This document shows, in pieces, positions 24,373 through 33,149 of a DNA stretch of 64,000 nt (position 1 is its first letter; each line of letters opens with the position of its first letter). Location: contig NZ_JAPEQG010000001.1 in the NCBI RefSeq assembly GCF_026339735.1, positions 5,456,001 to 5,520,000 of the forward strand, written 5' to 3'. Origin of the DNA: Streptomyces sp. NBC_01669 (lineage in GTDB: Bacteria > Actinomycetota > Actinomycetes > Streptomycetales > Streptomycetaceae). Both the position numbers and the translations under genes were made by a program. The notes under the pieces were generated by a model. The model saw nothing but the letters and a program-made list of their open reading frames with translations, made no database searches and was not told where the DNA came from.

Positions 24373-25314
24373 ATGACGCGCGTGGCCGCCATCGACTGCG
24401 GTACCAACTCGATCCGTCTGCTCGTCGCCGACGCCGACCCCGCCACCGGTGAGCTCACCGAGCTCGACCGGCGGATGGAGATCGTCCGGCTCGGCCAGGG
24501 CGTGGACCGCACCGGCCGGCTCGCCCCCGAGGCGCTGGAGCGGACCTTTGCCGCCTGCCGCCAGTACGCGGCCGTCATCAAGGAGTACCGCGCGGAGAAG
24601 ACCCGCTTCGTCGCGACCTCCGCCTCCCGCGACGCGGAGAACAGGGACGAGTTCGTCGGCGGCGTGCTGGACATCCTCGGCGTCGAGCCCGAGGTGATCA
24701 GCGGCGACCAGGAGGCCGAGTTCTCCTTCGATGGCGCCACCAAGGAACTCGAGGGCAGCGACCATCTGCCGAAGCCCTACCTGGTGGTGGACATCGGCGG
24801 CGGTTCCACCGAGTTCGTCGTCGGCGACGACCGGGTCCTGGCCGCGCGGTCGGTGGACATCGGCTGCGTACGGATGACCGAGCGCCATCTCGTACGCGAC
24901 GGAGTTGTCACCGACCCTCCCACGCTCGGTCAGATCACCGCGATCCGCGCGGACATCGACGCCGCCCTCGATCTGGCCGAGGAGACCGTCCCGCTCACCG
25001 AAGCCGCCACGCTCGTCGGCCTCGCCGGCACCGTCACCACCGTGGCCGCGATCGCGCTGGGACTGGAGGAGTACGACTCCGAGGCGATCCACCACTCCCG
25101 GATCTCCTTCGAGCAGGTCCAGGAGATCACCGGACGGCTCGTCACCTCGACCCACGCCGAGCGTGCCGCGATCCCCGCGATGCACCCGGGGCGGGTCGAC
25201 GTGATCACCGCCGGGGCGCTCGTCCTGCTGGGCGTGATGAAGCGGACCGGGGCCCGCGAGATCGTCGTCAGCGAGCACGACATTCTCGACGGGATCGCCT
25301 GGTCCATCGCGTAG
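24373..25314 (+). CDS. Exopolyphosphatase / guanosine pentaphosphatase (Ppx/GppA)
   Basis: 313 residues, the short actinobacterial form without the C-terminal HD-like domain of E. coli Ppx. It belongs to the ASKHA superfamily: phosphate loop 1 is AIDCGTNSIRLLV, loop 2 VDIGGGSTEFVV, and GLAGTVTT and ITAGALVLLGVMK complete the fold. It should release phosphate from polyphosphate ends or convert pppGpp to ppGpp; Ppx activity is known for the mycobacterial relatives. The ATG at 24373 is preceded by AGGAG. It is the last gene of the enolase-DivIC-DUF501 block. Confidence 0.93.
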   Translation: MTRVAAIDCGTNSIRLLVADADPATGELTELDRRMEIVRLGQGVDRTGRLAPEALERTFAACRQYAAVIKEYRAEKTRFVATSASRDAENRDEFVGGVLDILGVEPEVISGDQEAEFSFDGATKELEGSDHLPKPYLVVDIGGGSTEFVVGDDRVLAARSVDIGCVRMTERHLVRDGVVTDPPTLGQITAIRADIDAALDLAEETVPLTEAATLVGLAGTVTTVAAIALGLEEYDSEAIHHSRISFEQVQEITGRLVTSTHAERAAIPAMHPGRVDVITAGALVLLGVMKRTGAREIVVSEHDILDGIAWSIA

Positions 25315-25801
25315 CCGGGAGGCCGCCGGCCGCCCGTTCGAAAGGGTGCCCGAAAGGCTGTTCGCGGGGGTGCGGCAGGAGACGCCGAAAACGTGCTCAT
25401 GCGCACTCCCGCCTGCACCTTTGAGCCGTCGGGAGCCCCTCCCGGACCCCTTCGGGAGATGCGCCGCGAGGAAGTTCGTGAACTTCTTCACAAGGAATTC
25501 GGCCCCTTGGTGCGCACTTCTGCTCCGTACGGGGCCTCGCGACCGTCCGCGAGCCCGTTCGCTGCGCATACGGGACGGTTCCGGACGTGTTGCTGGAGTG
25601 GTGGTCGAAGGGGTGGTCCACCCCGCTCGCAGGGCTCAAGGGCCAGCTCACAAGCGGTGAACAACGTTCGCCACCGCATCGTGGTTCCCTTGCGGCGCCA
25701 TGACCTCGGTCACGAGGGCGGCGGAGTGTAGCAGAGGGAGGGCGATACCTTGTGAAGGGGCTCACGAGCATGCCCCCCGAGGGGGGTGGATACTCGATGG
25801 C
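25315..25801 (+). promoter_or_regulatory. Long ndh upstream region with two Rex-operator-like sites
   Basis: 487 bases without a credible gene. Site 1 at 25476-25493 reads TCGTGAA-CTTC-TTCACAA and site 2 at 25750-25767 reads TTGTGAA-GGGG-CTCACGA, matching the Rex consensus TTGTGAA-N4-TTCACAA at 13 and 12 of 14 positions. Rex senses NADH/NAD and is known to control ndh in S. coelicolor. A GATACT -10-like box (25789-25794) is seven bases before the ATG, suggesting a leaderless start repressed from site 2. Confidence 0.75.
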
Positions 25802-27187
25802 ATGAGCACCACGGAGCGTCCCAGGATCCTCGTAGTAGGCGGTGGGTACGTAGGCCTGTACGCAGCTCGGCGCATTCTGAAGAAGATGCGCTACGGCGAG
25901 GCGACCGTCACGGTCGTCGACCCCCGGTCGTACATGACCTACCAGCCCTTCCTCCCCGAAGCCGCAGCCGGCAGCATCTCGCCTCGGCATGTCGTCGTCC
26001 CGCTGCGACGCGTACTGCCGAAGGCCGAGGTTCTCACCGGCCGCGTCACCACCATCGATCAGGACCGCAAGGTCGCCACGGTCGCGCCGCTCGTCGGCGA
26101 GGCCTACGAGCTGCCCTTCGACTACCTGGTCATCGCGATGGGCGCGGTCTCCCGCACCTTCCCGATCCCCGGCCTGGCCGAACAGGGCATCGGCATGAAG
26201 GGCATCGAGGAGGCCATCGGCCTGCGCAACCACGTTCTCGAGCAGCTGGACAAGGCCGACTCGACGACCGATGAGGACGTCCGCCGCAGGGCGTTGACGT
26301 TCGTCTTCGTGGGCGGCGGCTTCGCCGGTGCGGAGACCATCGGCGAGGTCGAGGACATGGCCCGTGACGCGGCGAAGTACTACACGAACGTGAAGCGCGA
26401 GGACATGCGCTTCATCCTCGTCGACGCCGCCGACAAGATCCTTCCCGAGGTCGGCCCGAAGCTGGGCACCTGGGGCCGGGAGCACCTGGAGTCCCGTGGC
26501 GTCGAGGTCTTCCTCTCGACCTCCATGGACTCCTGCATCGACGGTCACGTCGTCCTGAAGAACGGCCTCGAGGTCGACTCCAACACCATCGTGTGGACGG
26601 CCGGCGTGAAGCCGAACCCGGCGCTGGCCCGCTTCGGCCTGCCGCTCGGCCCGCGCGGTCACGTGGATACGTCCGAGAAGCTCCAGGTGCAGGGCACCGA
26701 CTACATCTGGGCCGCGGGCGACAACGCCCAGGTTCCGGACATGGTCGGCCGCAAGGCCGGTAACCCGAACGCCTGGTGCCCGCCGAACGCCCAGCACGCG
26801 CTGCGTCAGGCCAAGGTCCTCGGCGACAACGTCATCTCCGGGATGCGCGGCTTCCCGCAGAAGGAATACAGCCACGCCAACAAGGGTGCGGTCGCCGGCC
26901 TCGGCCTGCACAAGGGCGTCGCGATGATCGTCATGGGCAAGATGAAGATCAAGCTCAAGGGCCGTCTCGCCTGGTACATGCACCGTGGCTACCACGGCAT
27001 GGCGATGCCGACCTGGAACCGTAAGATCCGGATCTTCGCCGACTGGACCCTTGCGATGTTCCTCAAGCGCGAGGTCGTCTCGCTCGGCGCCATGGAGACG
27101 CCGCGCGAGGAGTTCTACGAGGCCGCCAAGCCGGCCCCGGCTCCGGCCGCCGCCAAGTCCGAGGGCGAGAAGGCCAAGGCCTCCTAG
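25802..27187 (+). CDS. ndh: Type II NADH:quinone oxidoreductase (NDH-2)
   Basis: 461 residues. A single-subunit flavoprotein on the inner membrane face that oxidises NADH and reduces menaquinone without pumping protons. The FAD-binding Rossmann motif is ILVVGGGYVGLYAAR at the N-terminus; the NAD motif is FVFVGGGFAGAETIGEVED; a second FAD contact is YIWAAGDNAQVPD. The C-terminal region (MKIKLKGRLAWYMHRGYHGM, then ADWTLAMFLKREV) is amphipathic and probably binds the membrane. The ATG at 25802 matches the homologue start. Rex-like operators upstream indicate redox control. A strong terminator follows. Confidence 0.95.
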   Translation: MSTTERPRILVVGGGYVGLYAARRILKKMRYGEATVTVVDPRSYMTYQPFLPEAAAGSISPRHVVVPLRRVLPKAEVLTGRVTTIDQDRKVATVAPLVGEAYELPFDYLVIAMGAVSRTFPIPGLAEQGIGMKGIEEAIGLRNHVLEQLDKADSTTDEDVRRRALTFVFVGGGFAGAETIGEVEDMARDAAKYYTNVKREDMRFILVDAADKILPEVGPKLGTWGREHLESRGVEVFLSTSMDSCIDGHVVLKNGLEVDSNTIVWTAGVKPNPALARFGLPLGPRGHVDTSEKLQVQGTDYIWAAGDNAQVPDMVGRKAGNPNAWCPPNAQHALRQAKVLGDNVISGMRGFPQKEYSHANKGAVAGLGLHKGVAMIVMGKMKIKLKGRLAWYMHRGYHGMAMPTWNRKIRIFADWTLAMFLKREVVSLGAMETPREEFYEAAKPAPAPAAAKSEGEKAKAS

Positions 27188-27226
27188 CCCGGGCTCCGGT
27201 CCGCCGGATCCTCTCCGTACGACGCC

Positions 27227-27268
27227 CGAAGGGGCCGCCCGCCATCCGTGGTGCGGGCGGCCCCTTCG
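27227..27268 (+). terminator. Terminator after ndh
   Basis: Perfect 16-bp stem (CGAAGGGGCCGCCCGC / GCGGGCGGCCCCTTCG) with a ten-base loop. Confidence 0.88.
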
Positions 27269-27423
27269 GCGTGTCCGGAGGCCGGGAGTGACCGCCCGGA
27301 AAATGCATGTGGCATACAGGTATTTTGCCGTTCCATTGCGCCACTGCGGGATGGCGTTGGCGCCGGAGAGTGTTGACGGGGGTGTGCCTCGTCGTGGCAC
27401 CACGGGTGCATGGCGTGGTTCGA

Positions 27424-27443
27424 GGCATGTTTGGGCATGTTTG
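27424..27443 (+). repeat. Tandem GGCATGTTTG in the cfa leader
   Basis: Two perfect 10-bp copies of GGCATGTTTG, about 37 bases before the cyclopropane synthase start; one helical turn apart, so a protein-binding site is possible. Confidence 0.5.
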
Positions 27444-27479
27444 GGCTCGTTGGGAAACACCATCACGGAGGTGTACGCC

Positions 27480-28784
27480 ATGGCAGACGCCGCGTTGCGG
27501 CTGACCGCTCTCGCCGAGGAGTTGCTGGGAGAACCCCTGCCGGTCCGGATCCGGGCCTGGGACGGCAGCGAATCCGGACCGCCCGGTGCCCCCGTTCTCG
27601 TCATCCGGAACCGCCGCGCGTTGCGCCGGCTGCTCTGGAAGCCGGGCGAACTGGGCCTGGCCCGCGCCTGGGTGGCCGGCGAACTCGACATCGACGGCGA
27701 TCTCTACGAGACGCTGGATCTGATGGCCGGACTGCTCTGGGAGCGCGGCGCGGACGCGAAGGACGCCGTCCACCCGATCCGGAACCCGAAGCTCCGGGTC
27801 GCCGCCCGGAGCCTGCTGCACCTGGCGGGACCCTGGCCGCCACCGCCCCCGCCCGTCGAGGAGGTCCGCCGCCGCACCGGCCCCCTCCACACCAAGCGTC
27901 GCGACAAGGAGGCCATCAGCCACCACTACGACGTGGGCAATGACTTCTACGAACTGGTCCTCGGCCCGTCCATGGTCTACTCCTGCGCCTACTGGGAGGA
28001 CGACGGAAGCCTCGAGGACGCCCAGCGCGACAAGCTCGACCTGGTCTGCCGCAAGCTCGCACTGAAGGAGGGCGACCGCCTCCTCGACGTCGGCTGCGGC
28101 TGGGGCTCCATGGCCATCCACGCGGCCCGCGAGCACGGTGCCCGGGTCACCGGGGTGACCCTCTCCGTCGAACAGGCCGCATACGCCCGCAAGCGCATCG
28201 CCGAGGAAGGACTGACCGACCGGATCGAGATCCGGGTCCAGGACTACCGGGACGTCAGGGACGGCCCGTACGACGCCATCTCGTCGATCGGCATGGCCGA
28301 GCACGTCGGCTCGGTCCGCTACCGCGAGTACGCCGACGCCCTCTACGCCCTTCTGAAGCCGGGCGGCCGGCTGCTCAACCACCAGATCGCCCGCCGCCCC
28401 GAACGGGACGAGTCCGCTTACCACGTGGACGAGTTCATCGACGCGTACGTCTTCCCCGACGGCGAACTCGCCCCGCTGGGCCGGACCGTCGCCACGCTCG
28501 AGGAAGCCGGCTTCGAGGCCCGCGACGTCGAGTCGATCCGCGAGCACTACGCACTGACCCTGCGCCGCTGGGTCGCCAATCTGGAGAAGCACTGGGACCG
28601 GGCGGTCACGATGGCCTCGCCCGGCCGGGCCAGGGTCTGGCGCCTCTACATGGCCGCCTCCGCCCTGTCCTTCGAGCACAACAAGATCGGGGTCAACCAG
28701 ATCCTCGCGGTCCGTCCGGTGGACGACGGGTCCTCCCGGATGCCGCTGCGCGCCCGCGAATGGAAGGCGTCCGCGACCGGCTGA
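27480..28784 (+). CDS. Cyclopropane-fatty-acyl-phospholipid synthase family methyltransferase
   Basis: 434 residues from an ATG with GGAGGTG upstream. An N-terminal lipid-binding domain (residues 1-140, LARAWVAGELDIDGDLYE) precedes the SAM-dependent methyltransferase domain. Seen are the conserved approach DKEAISHHYDVGNDFYELVL, SAM motif I LLDVGCGWGSMA, VTGVTLSVEQ, and MAEHVGSVRYREYA. It should transfer a methylene to an unsaturated acyl chain in membrane phospholipids, making cyclopropane or methyl-branched acids. The proline-rich segment at about residue 120 is a linker. It stands alone, with terminators on both sides. Confidence 0.93.
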   Translation: MADAALRLTALAEELLGEPLPVRIRAWDGSESGPPGAPVLVIRNRRALRRLLWKPGELGLARAWVAGELDIDGDLYETLDLMAGLLWERGADAKDAVHPIRNPKLRVAARSLLHLAGPWPPPPPPVEEVRRRTGPLHTKRRDKEAISHHYDVGNDFYELVLGPSMVYSCAYWEDDGSLEDAQRDKLDLVCRKLALKEGDRLLDVGCGWGSMAIHAAREHGARVTGVTLSVEQAAYARKRIAEEGLTDRIEIRVQDYRDVRDGPYDAISSIGMAEHVGSVRYREYADALYALLKPGGRLLNHQIARRPERDESAYHVDEFIDAYVFPDGELAPLGRTVATLEEAGFEARDVESIREHYALTLRRWVANLEKHWDRAVTMASPGRARVWRLYMAASALSFEHNKIGVNQILAVRPVDDGSSRMPLRAREWKASATG

Positions 28785-28799
28785 ACACGTACGGGCGCA

Positions 28800-28842
28800 G
28801 AGGGCCGGTACCCGCAGCTCCAGCTTGCGGGTACCGGCCCTC
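28800..28842. terminator. Bidirectional terminator between cfa and the ABC operon
   Basis: Perfect 17-bp stem (GAGGGCCGGTACCCGCA / TGCGGGTACCGGCCCTC) with a nine-base loop between convergent units. Confidence 0.9.
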
Positions 28843-28875
28843 CGTATCAGGGGCTCACTGCCGGGGGCGCACTCG

Positions 28876-31401
28876 TCACTCGGTCTTGATCGCCGTCAGC
28901 ATGTTCAGCTTCGCGGCGCTGCGGGCCGGCCAGAGCGAGGCCAGCACGCCCACCAGTGCCGCCAGCACCAGGAAGACCGCGATCCGGTCCCACGGGATCA
29001 CCAGGGCGTAGTCCGGGATGGAGGAGGCCAGCGTCCGGCCGATCGCCCAGCCGAGGAAGGTACCGAGCGCGACCCCGACCACCGCGCCGAAGACCGAGAT
29101 GACCACGGCCTCCAGCCGGATCATGCGCTTCACCTTGCGCCGGTCCAGACCGATCGCCCGGAGCATGCCGATCTCCTGCTGGCGCTCGAAGACCGACATC
29201 GCCAGGGTGTTGATGACCCCGAGCACCGCGATGATCAGGGCCATCGCCAGCAGCCCGTACATGATGTTCAGCGCCATGCTGATGAAGCCGCCGAACGTGT
29301 CCCGGATGTCCTGCCGGTCCATGACGGACATCGCCGGGTTGTCACCCAGGGCGTCGACCACGGCCTGCTCGTTGGCCTTCGACGCGCCGCCGTCCGTCCT
29401 CAGCCAGATCTCGCGGATGTCCGGGTGGCTCTGATGCGCGGTCAGGATGTTCTTCGGCATCAGGACCGGTGAGAGGAATTCGTTCTCCTCGTAGACCGCG
29501 CCGACCGTCAGGGTGCCCTTCTTGTCGTCGTCGTACGTCACCGGGAGGGAGGTTCCGGGCTTCCAGCCGTTCGACTTCGCGGTCTTGTCGCCGACGGCGA
29601 TCTCGCCGTCGCCCAGCGAGTCCAGCGAACCGGAGACCGTCTTCAGGGAGAAGACCTTCTGCACATCGCCCGGCGTGACCCCGGAGACCGAGTGGTACGT
29701 GCCCTCGACCTTGATGGAGGCGGCCTGCTGGGGGGAGACCGCGACGACGGCGTCGGACTTCTCCAGGGCGGTGAGCGCCGACTCGTCGAGCGGGTCGCCG
29801 CTCGCCATCGAGATCATGTAGTCGGCCCTGATGTTGTCCGTGGTCATCCGGTCGACCGCCTGGCCGAGCGTGACGCCCAGCACCGAGATGCCGGTGACCA
29901 GGGTGAGGCCGATCGCGAGAGCGGAGGCGGTTGCCCCGGTACGCCGCGGGTTACGGGCCGCGTTCTGCGCAGCCAGCTTGCCCGAGACCCCGAACAGCTT
30001 CAGCAGCATCGGCCGCACCAGGGCGATGACCGGCCGCGACAGCAACGGGATCAGCACGATGACACCGATCAGCGCCACGAAGGCACCGATGCCGATGATC
30101 GTCCGGCCGTCCGAACCGGCCGCCGCACCCGCGACGATCCCGGCCGCGCCAAGCAGGGTGAGCACCCCGCCGATCGAGTTCCGTACGACCAGCGACTTGG
30201 TGGTGGCCACCGCGTGGACGCTGCTCATCGCGGCAACCGGCGCGATCTTCGCGGCGCGGCGGGCCGGCAGCCAGGCGGCCAGCACCGTGATCAGGATGCC
30301 GACACCGAACGCGGCGCCGACCGCGACGGGGGAGATCACCAGCGGTCCGGCCGGGATCTTCCCGCCGATCAGGCTCATCGCCGAGCGCAGTCCGGTGGCG
30401 AGACCGAGACCGAGCAGGAAGCCGATCACGGAGGCGAGCGCGCCGACCACGGCCGCTTCGAGGAGTACGGAGCGCTTGACCTGGCGGCGGGAGGCGCCCA
30501 CGGCGCGCAGCAGGGCCAGCTCCCTGGTGCGCTGGGCGACCAGCATGGTGAACGTGTTGCCGATCAGGAAGATGCCGACGAACAGGGCGATGGCCGCGAA
30601 CGCGAGCAGCATCGTGTTGAGGTTGCTCAGACCGCTCTCGATCTGCTTCGCCTGGTCGTCGGCGAGGACCTTGCCGGTCTGGGCGGTGGCGTCCTTGGGC
30701 AGCAGGGGCTCCACCGCGTCCAGCAGCTTCCGGTCGGAGGCGCCGGCCGCGGCGGTGACGGTGACGTCCTGGAACCAGCCGGGCCTGAGGTAGAGCTGCT
30801 GGGCGACCGGGGTGTCGAAGAGGACCAGGCTGCCGCCCGCGTTCACCGCGCCGTCCTCGGTGGTGAAGACACCGGAGAGGGTGTACTCCTTCACCGGGCC
30901 GTTCGTGGCGACCCGTACCCGGTCGCCGACCTGGTACTTGCCCTTCTTCGCTGTCTCCTTGTCGAGCGCGATCCGGTCGTCGCCGGCCGGACCCCTGCCG
31001 TCGACGAAGGTGTACGAGGCGTCCTTGCCGTTCGTGTCGGGGGAGAAGTTGGCGCCGGTGTTGGACCAGCCGTTGCCGATCAGCTTGCCGCCCGGGTCGG
31101 CGACCCCGGCGAAGCCGGAGACCCGGCCGGTGGCGGTGGCCACCCCGTCCAGGCCCTGGATCTTCTTGAGCGTGGCGGCGTCGATGCCGGCGGTCTTGTC
31201 GTCGCGCCGGTCCGCGTGGGTGGTGACGGCGACGGCGACGTCGTCGTAACTCTTCGCCGACTGGTTGCGGAAGGCGTTGCCGAGGGTGTCGGTGAAGACC
31301 AGGGTGCCGGAGACGAAGGCCACGCCGAGCATCACGGCGAGAACGGTCATCAGCAGCCTGGCCTTGTGCGCGAGCACATTGCGCAGGGCAGTACGGAACA
31401 T
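28876..31401 (-). CDS. ABC transporter permease with two FtsX domains (MacB/LolC-like)
   Basis: 841 residues. Membrane layout: one helix at the N-terminus (LLMTVLAVMLGVAFVSGTLV), a large extracellular MacB-like periplasmic core domain, three helices ending in FtsX domain 1 (about residues 270-400), two more helices, a second extracellular domain, and FtsX domain 2 at the C-terminus (ending RSAAKLNMLTAIKTE). This duplicated form is typical of actinobacterial exporters of lipids, antimicrobial peptides or lipoproteins that work by a mechanotransmission mechanism. It is downstream of, and transcribed with, the ATPase gene (58-bp gap). No substrate can be inferred. Confidence 0.93.
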   Translation of the reverse strand: MFRTALRNVLAHKARLLMTVLAVMLGVAFVSGTLVFTDTLGNAFRNQSAKSYDDVAVAVTTHADRRDDKTAGIDAATLKKIQGLDGVATATGRVSGFAGVADPGGKLIGNGWSNTGANFSPDTNGKDASYTFVDGRGPAGDDRIALDKETAKKGKYQVGDRVRVATNGPVKEYTLSGVFTTEDGAVNAGGSLVLFDTPVAQQLYLRPGWFQDVTVTAAAGASDRKLLDAVEPLLPKDATAQTGKVLADDQAKQIESGLSNLNTMLLAFAAIALFVGIFLIGNTFTMLVAQRTRELALLRAVGASRRQVKRSVLLEAAVVGALASVIGFLLGLGLATGLRSAMSLIGGKIPAGPLVISPVAVGAAFGVGILITVLAAWLPARRAAKIAPVAAMSSVHAVATTKSLVVRNSIGGVLTLLGAAGIVAGAAAGSDGRTIIGIGAFVALIGVIVLIPLLSRPVIALVRPMLLKLFGVSGKLAAQNAARNPRRTGATASALAIGLTLVTGISVLGVTLGQAVDRMTTDNIRADYMISMASGDPLDESALTALEKSDAVVAVSPQQAASIKVEGTYHSVSGVTPGDVQKVFSLKTVSGSLDSLGDGEIAVGDKTAKSNGWKPGTSLPVTYDDDKKGTLTVGAVYEENEFLSPVLMPKNILTAHQSHPDIREIWLRTDGGASKANEQAVVDALGDNPAMSVMDRQDIRDTFGGFISMALNIMYGLLAMALIIAVLGVINTLAMSVFERQQEIGMLRAIGLDRRKVKRMIRLEAVVISVFGAVVGVALGTFLGWAIGRTLASSIPDYALVIPWDRIAVFLVLAALVGVLASLWPARSAAKLNMLTAIKTE

Positions 31402-31459
31402 GTCTGTCAGTCCTGGAATGGGGAGGGGTTCCGGAAGGGGGCGCGGGGGCGGTCCGTGC

Positions 31460-32230
31460 TCAGCTGGTACGGCCCTTGGCGTCGAACGCCTTCATCCGGT
31501 CGAGAACCCCGTCCGCGGTGGGACGCATCATCTGGTCGACGATCGCCCCGTCCGCCAGGAAGATCACCCGGTCCGCGTAGGAAGCGGCCACCGGGTCGTG
31601 GGTCACCATCACCACGGTCTGCCCCAGCTCGCGCACGGAGTTGCGCAGGAAGCCCAGCACCTCGGCGCCGGAGCGGGAGTCCAGGTTGCCGGTGGGCTCG
31701 TCACCGAAGATGATCTCCGGCTGCGAGGCCAGGGCGCGGGCCACCGCGACGCGTTGCTGCTGGCCGCCGGAGAGCTCGGTGGGCCGGTGCTTCAGCCGGT
31801 CGGAGAGCCCCACCATCTCGATGACCTTGCGCAGCCACTCGGCGTCGGGCTTGCGGCCCGCGATGTCCATCGGCAGCGTGATGTTCTCCGCCGCGGTCAG
31901 CGTGGGCAGCAGGTTGAACGCCTGGAAGATGAAACCGATCTTGTCCCGGCGGAGCTGGGTGAGCTGCTTGTCCTTGAGGGAACCGAGCTCCGTCTCGCCG
32001 ATCCGTACCGAACCGCTGCTGAAGCTGTCGAGACCGGCCACGCAGTGCATGAGGGTGGACTTGCCGGAGCCGGACGGGCCCATGATCGCGGTGAACTCGC
32101 CCTGCGGGAAGTCCACGGTGACCCGGTCCAGGGCCTTCACCTGGGTCTCGCCCTGTCCGTAGACCTTGGACAGATCCGTGGCGCGGGCAGCCACCGCGGT
32201 GGCGCGGTGAGCGGTGGAGGTGATGGTCAC
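31460..32230 (-). CDS. ABC transporter ATP-binding protein (MacB/LolD type)
   Basis: 256 residues. Walker A is MGPSGSGKST, the Q-loop is FIFQAFNLLPTLTA, the signature LSGGQQQRVAVARAL, Walker B EIIFGDEPTGNLDS and the H-loop VTHDPVAAS. These are features of the MacB/LolD subfamily that partners FtsX-type permeases. It energises the 841-residue permease encoded directly downstream. The C-terminal tail (MRPTADGVLDRMKAFDAKGR) is longer than in LolD. Upstream lies a 686-bp region leading to bldA. Confidence 0.95.
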   Translation of the reverse strand: MTITSTAHRATAVAARATDLSKVYGQGETQVKALDRVTVDFPQGEFTAIMGPSGSGKSTLMHCVAGLDSFSSGSVRIGETELGSLKDKQLTQLRRDKIGFIFQAFNLLPTLTAAENITLPMDIAGRKPDAEWLRKVIEMVGLSDRLKHRPTELSGGQQQRVAVARALASQPEIIFGDEPTGNLDSRSGAEVLGFLRNSVRELGQTVVMVTHDPVAASYADRVIFLADGAIVDQMMRPTADGVLDRMKAFDAKGRTS

Positions 32231-32916
32231 GGGGACACTCCTGTTCAGGACTTCGGTTCGGGGCCCGGAAGCGGACTACTCCATCGTCGGCGCCGATCCG
32301 CCGCCGGGCGTCAGTCCCCGTGCCCGTTCCGGAGGGCCACTTGAGTCGCACCGGAGGGGCGATTCGTCCTCCTCGGGTATGACACCGACCCTGAGCCGGT
32401 AGCACGCCGAACCGGTTCCTCCGCAGCGCGCACACCCGGATCCGTAGATCACACAGAGTGAGGGTCGGGCGGACCGGGCGGGCGACCCCTCACCCCTCGC
32501 ACGACTGTGCCGACGCATGACTGCGTCGCTCGATCGGCTGATTCCGCCCGATGGGGCGGACGGGTCAGGAGCTGCGTCGCAGACCCGGGGCCGACGGTGT
32601 GATCCAGGTGACACGTGCGCGTCCGCGGCCCCGCAGGTGCCGGAGATCATCCGGGAGTGAGAAGTGCCGGTGAGGCCGTTGCCCGGCGGGTGGCGGGCCC
32701 ATGGCGCGCAGTGCCGCCCCGGGGCGGCGAGTTTCCGTCATTCCCGATTGCGGGTCCGGGTGCCCACCGCCCCGCCCAGGCATGTGGCTATGCCTTCCAC
32801 GCTGTGCTGACGGCCCCTCAAGCGGTCAATAAAATAAGACAACATCGCGCCACTGTTCCGCTGATCGGGGGACACCCCCGGATAGGGTCATGTGCCAACG
32901 CGGAGCCGCGCGCCAA
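32231..32916. promoter_or_regulatory. bldA: Gene-free region between the ABC operon and bldA
   Basis: 686 bases with no convincing ORF. It must hold the ABC operon promoter and the bldA promoter. For bldA, TAGGGT at 32883-32888 is a good -10 box about 28 bases before the mature tRNA, with a weak -35 near 32860-32866. An AT-rich patch lies at 32827-32841, unusual for this DNA. GGGGGACACCCCCG at about 32867-32880 can form a small hairpin inside the promoter spacer. Confidence 0.5.
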
Positions 32917-33002
32917 GCCCGGATGGTGGAATGCAGACACGGCGAGCTTAAACCTCGCTGCCCCTCGGGGGCGTGCCGGTTCGAGTCCGGCTCCGGGCAC
33001 CA
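32917..33002 (+). tRNA. bldA: tRNA-Leu(UAA), the developmental regulator bldA
   Basis: 86 bases folding into a type II (long variable arm) tRNA. The acceptor stem pairs GCCCGGA with TCCGGGC, then A and an encoded CCA. The anticodon arm is GCGAG-CTTAAAC-CTCGC, giving anticodon TAA at 32949-32951, and the T loop is GGTTCGAGTCC. The variable arm is CTGCCCCTCGGGGGCGTG, whose exact stem I did not fold. In Streptomyces this tRNA is the only reader of UUA codons; its loss blocks aerial growth and many antibiotics. Identity to bldA is inferred from anticodon, sequence and location. Confidence 0.97.
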
Positions 33003-33149
33003 CTGCGACGTTCAGTGACGGCGTCGATCGGCCGGACGTTACTTCAGCCGTCGACCTCCACAAAGATCCTCCTCTGGCACGAGGGTGATTCTTTTGCCTA
33101 CCCATTACTCTTGTGGGAAGGCCACGCAGGGTGGCCATGGAGGAGTGAG

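Noticed and set aside
32818..33138. 106-codon ORF antisense to bldA
   Set aside because: It overlaps the tRNA and lacks a ribosome-binding site and homology; antisense transcription is possible but a protein is not supported.
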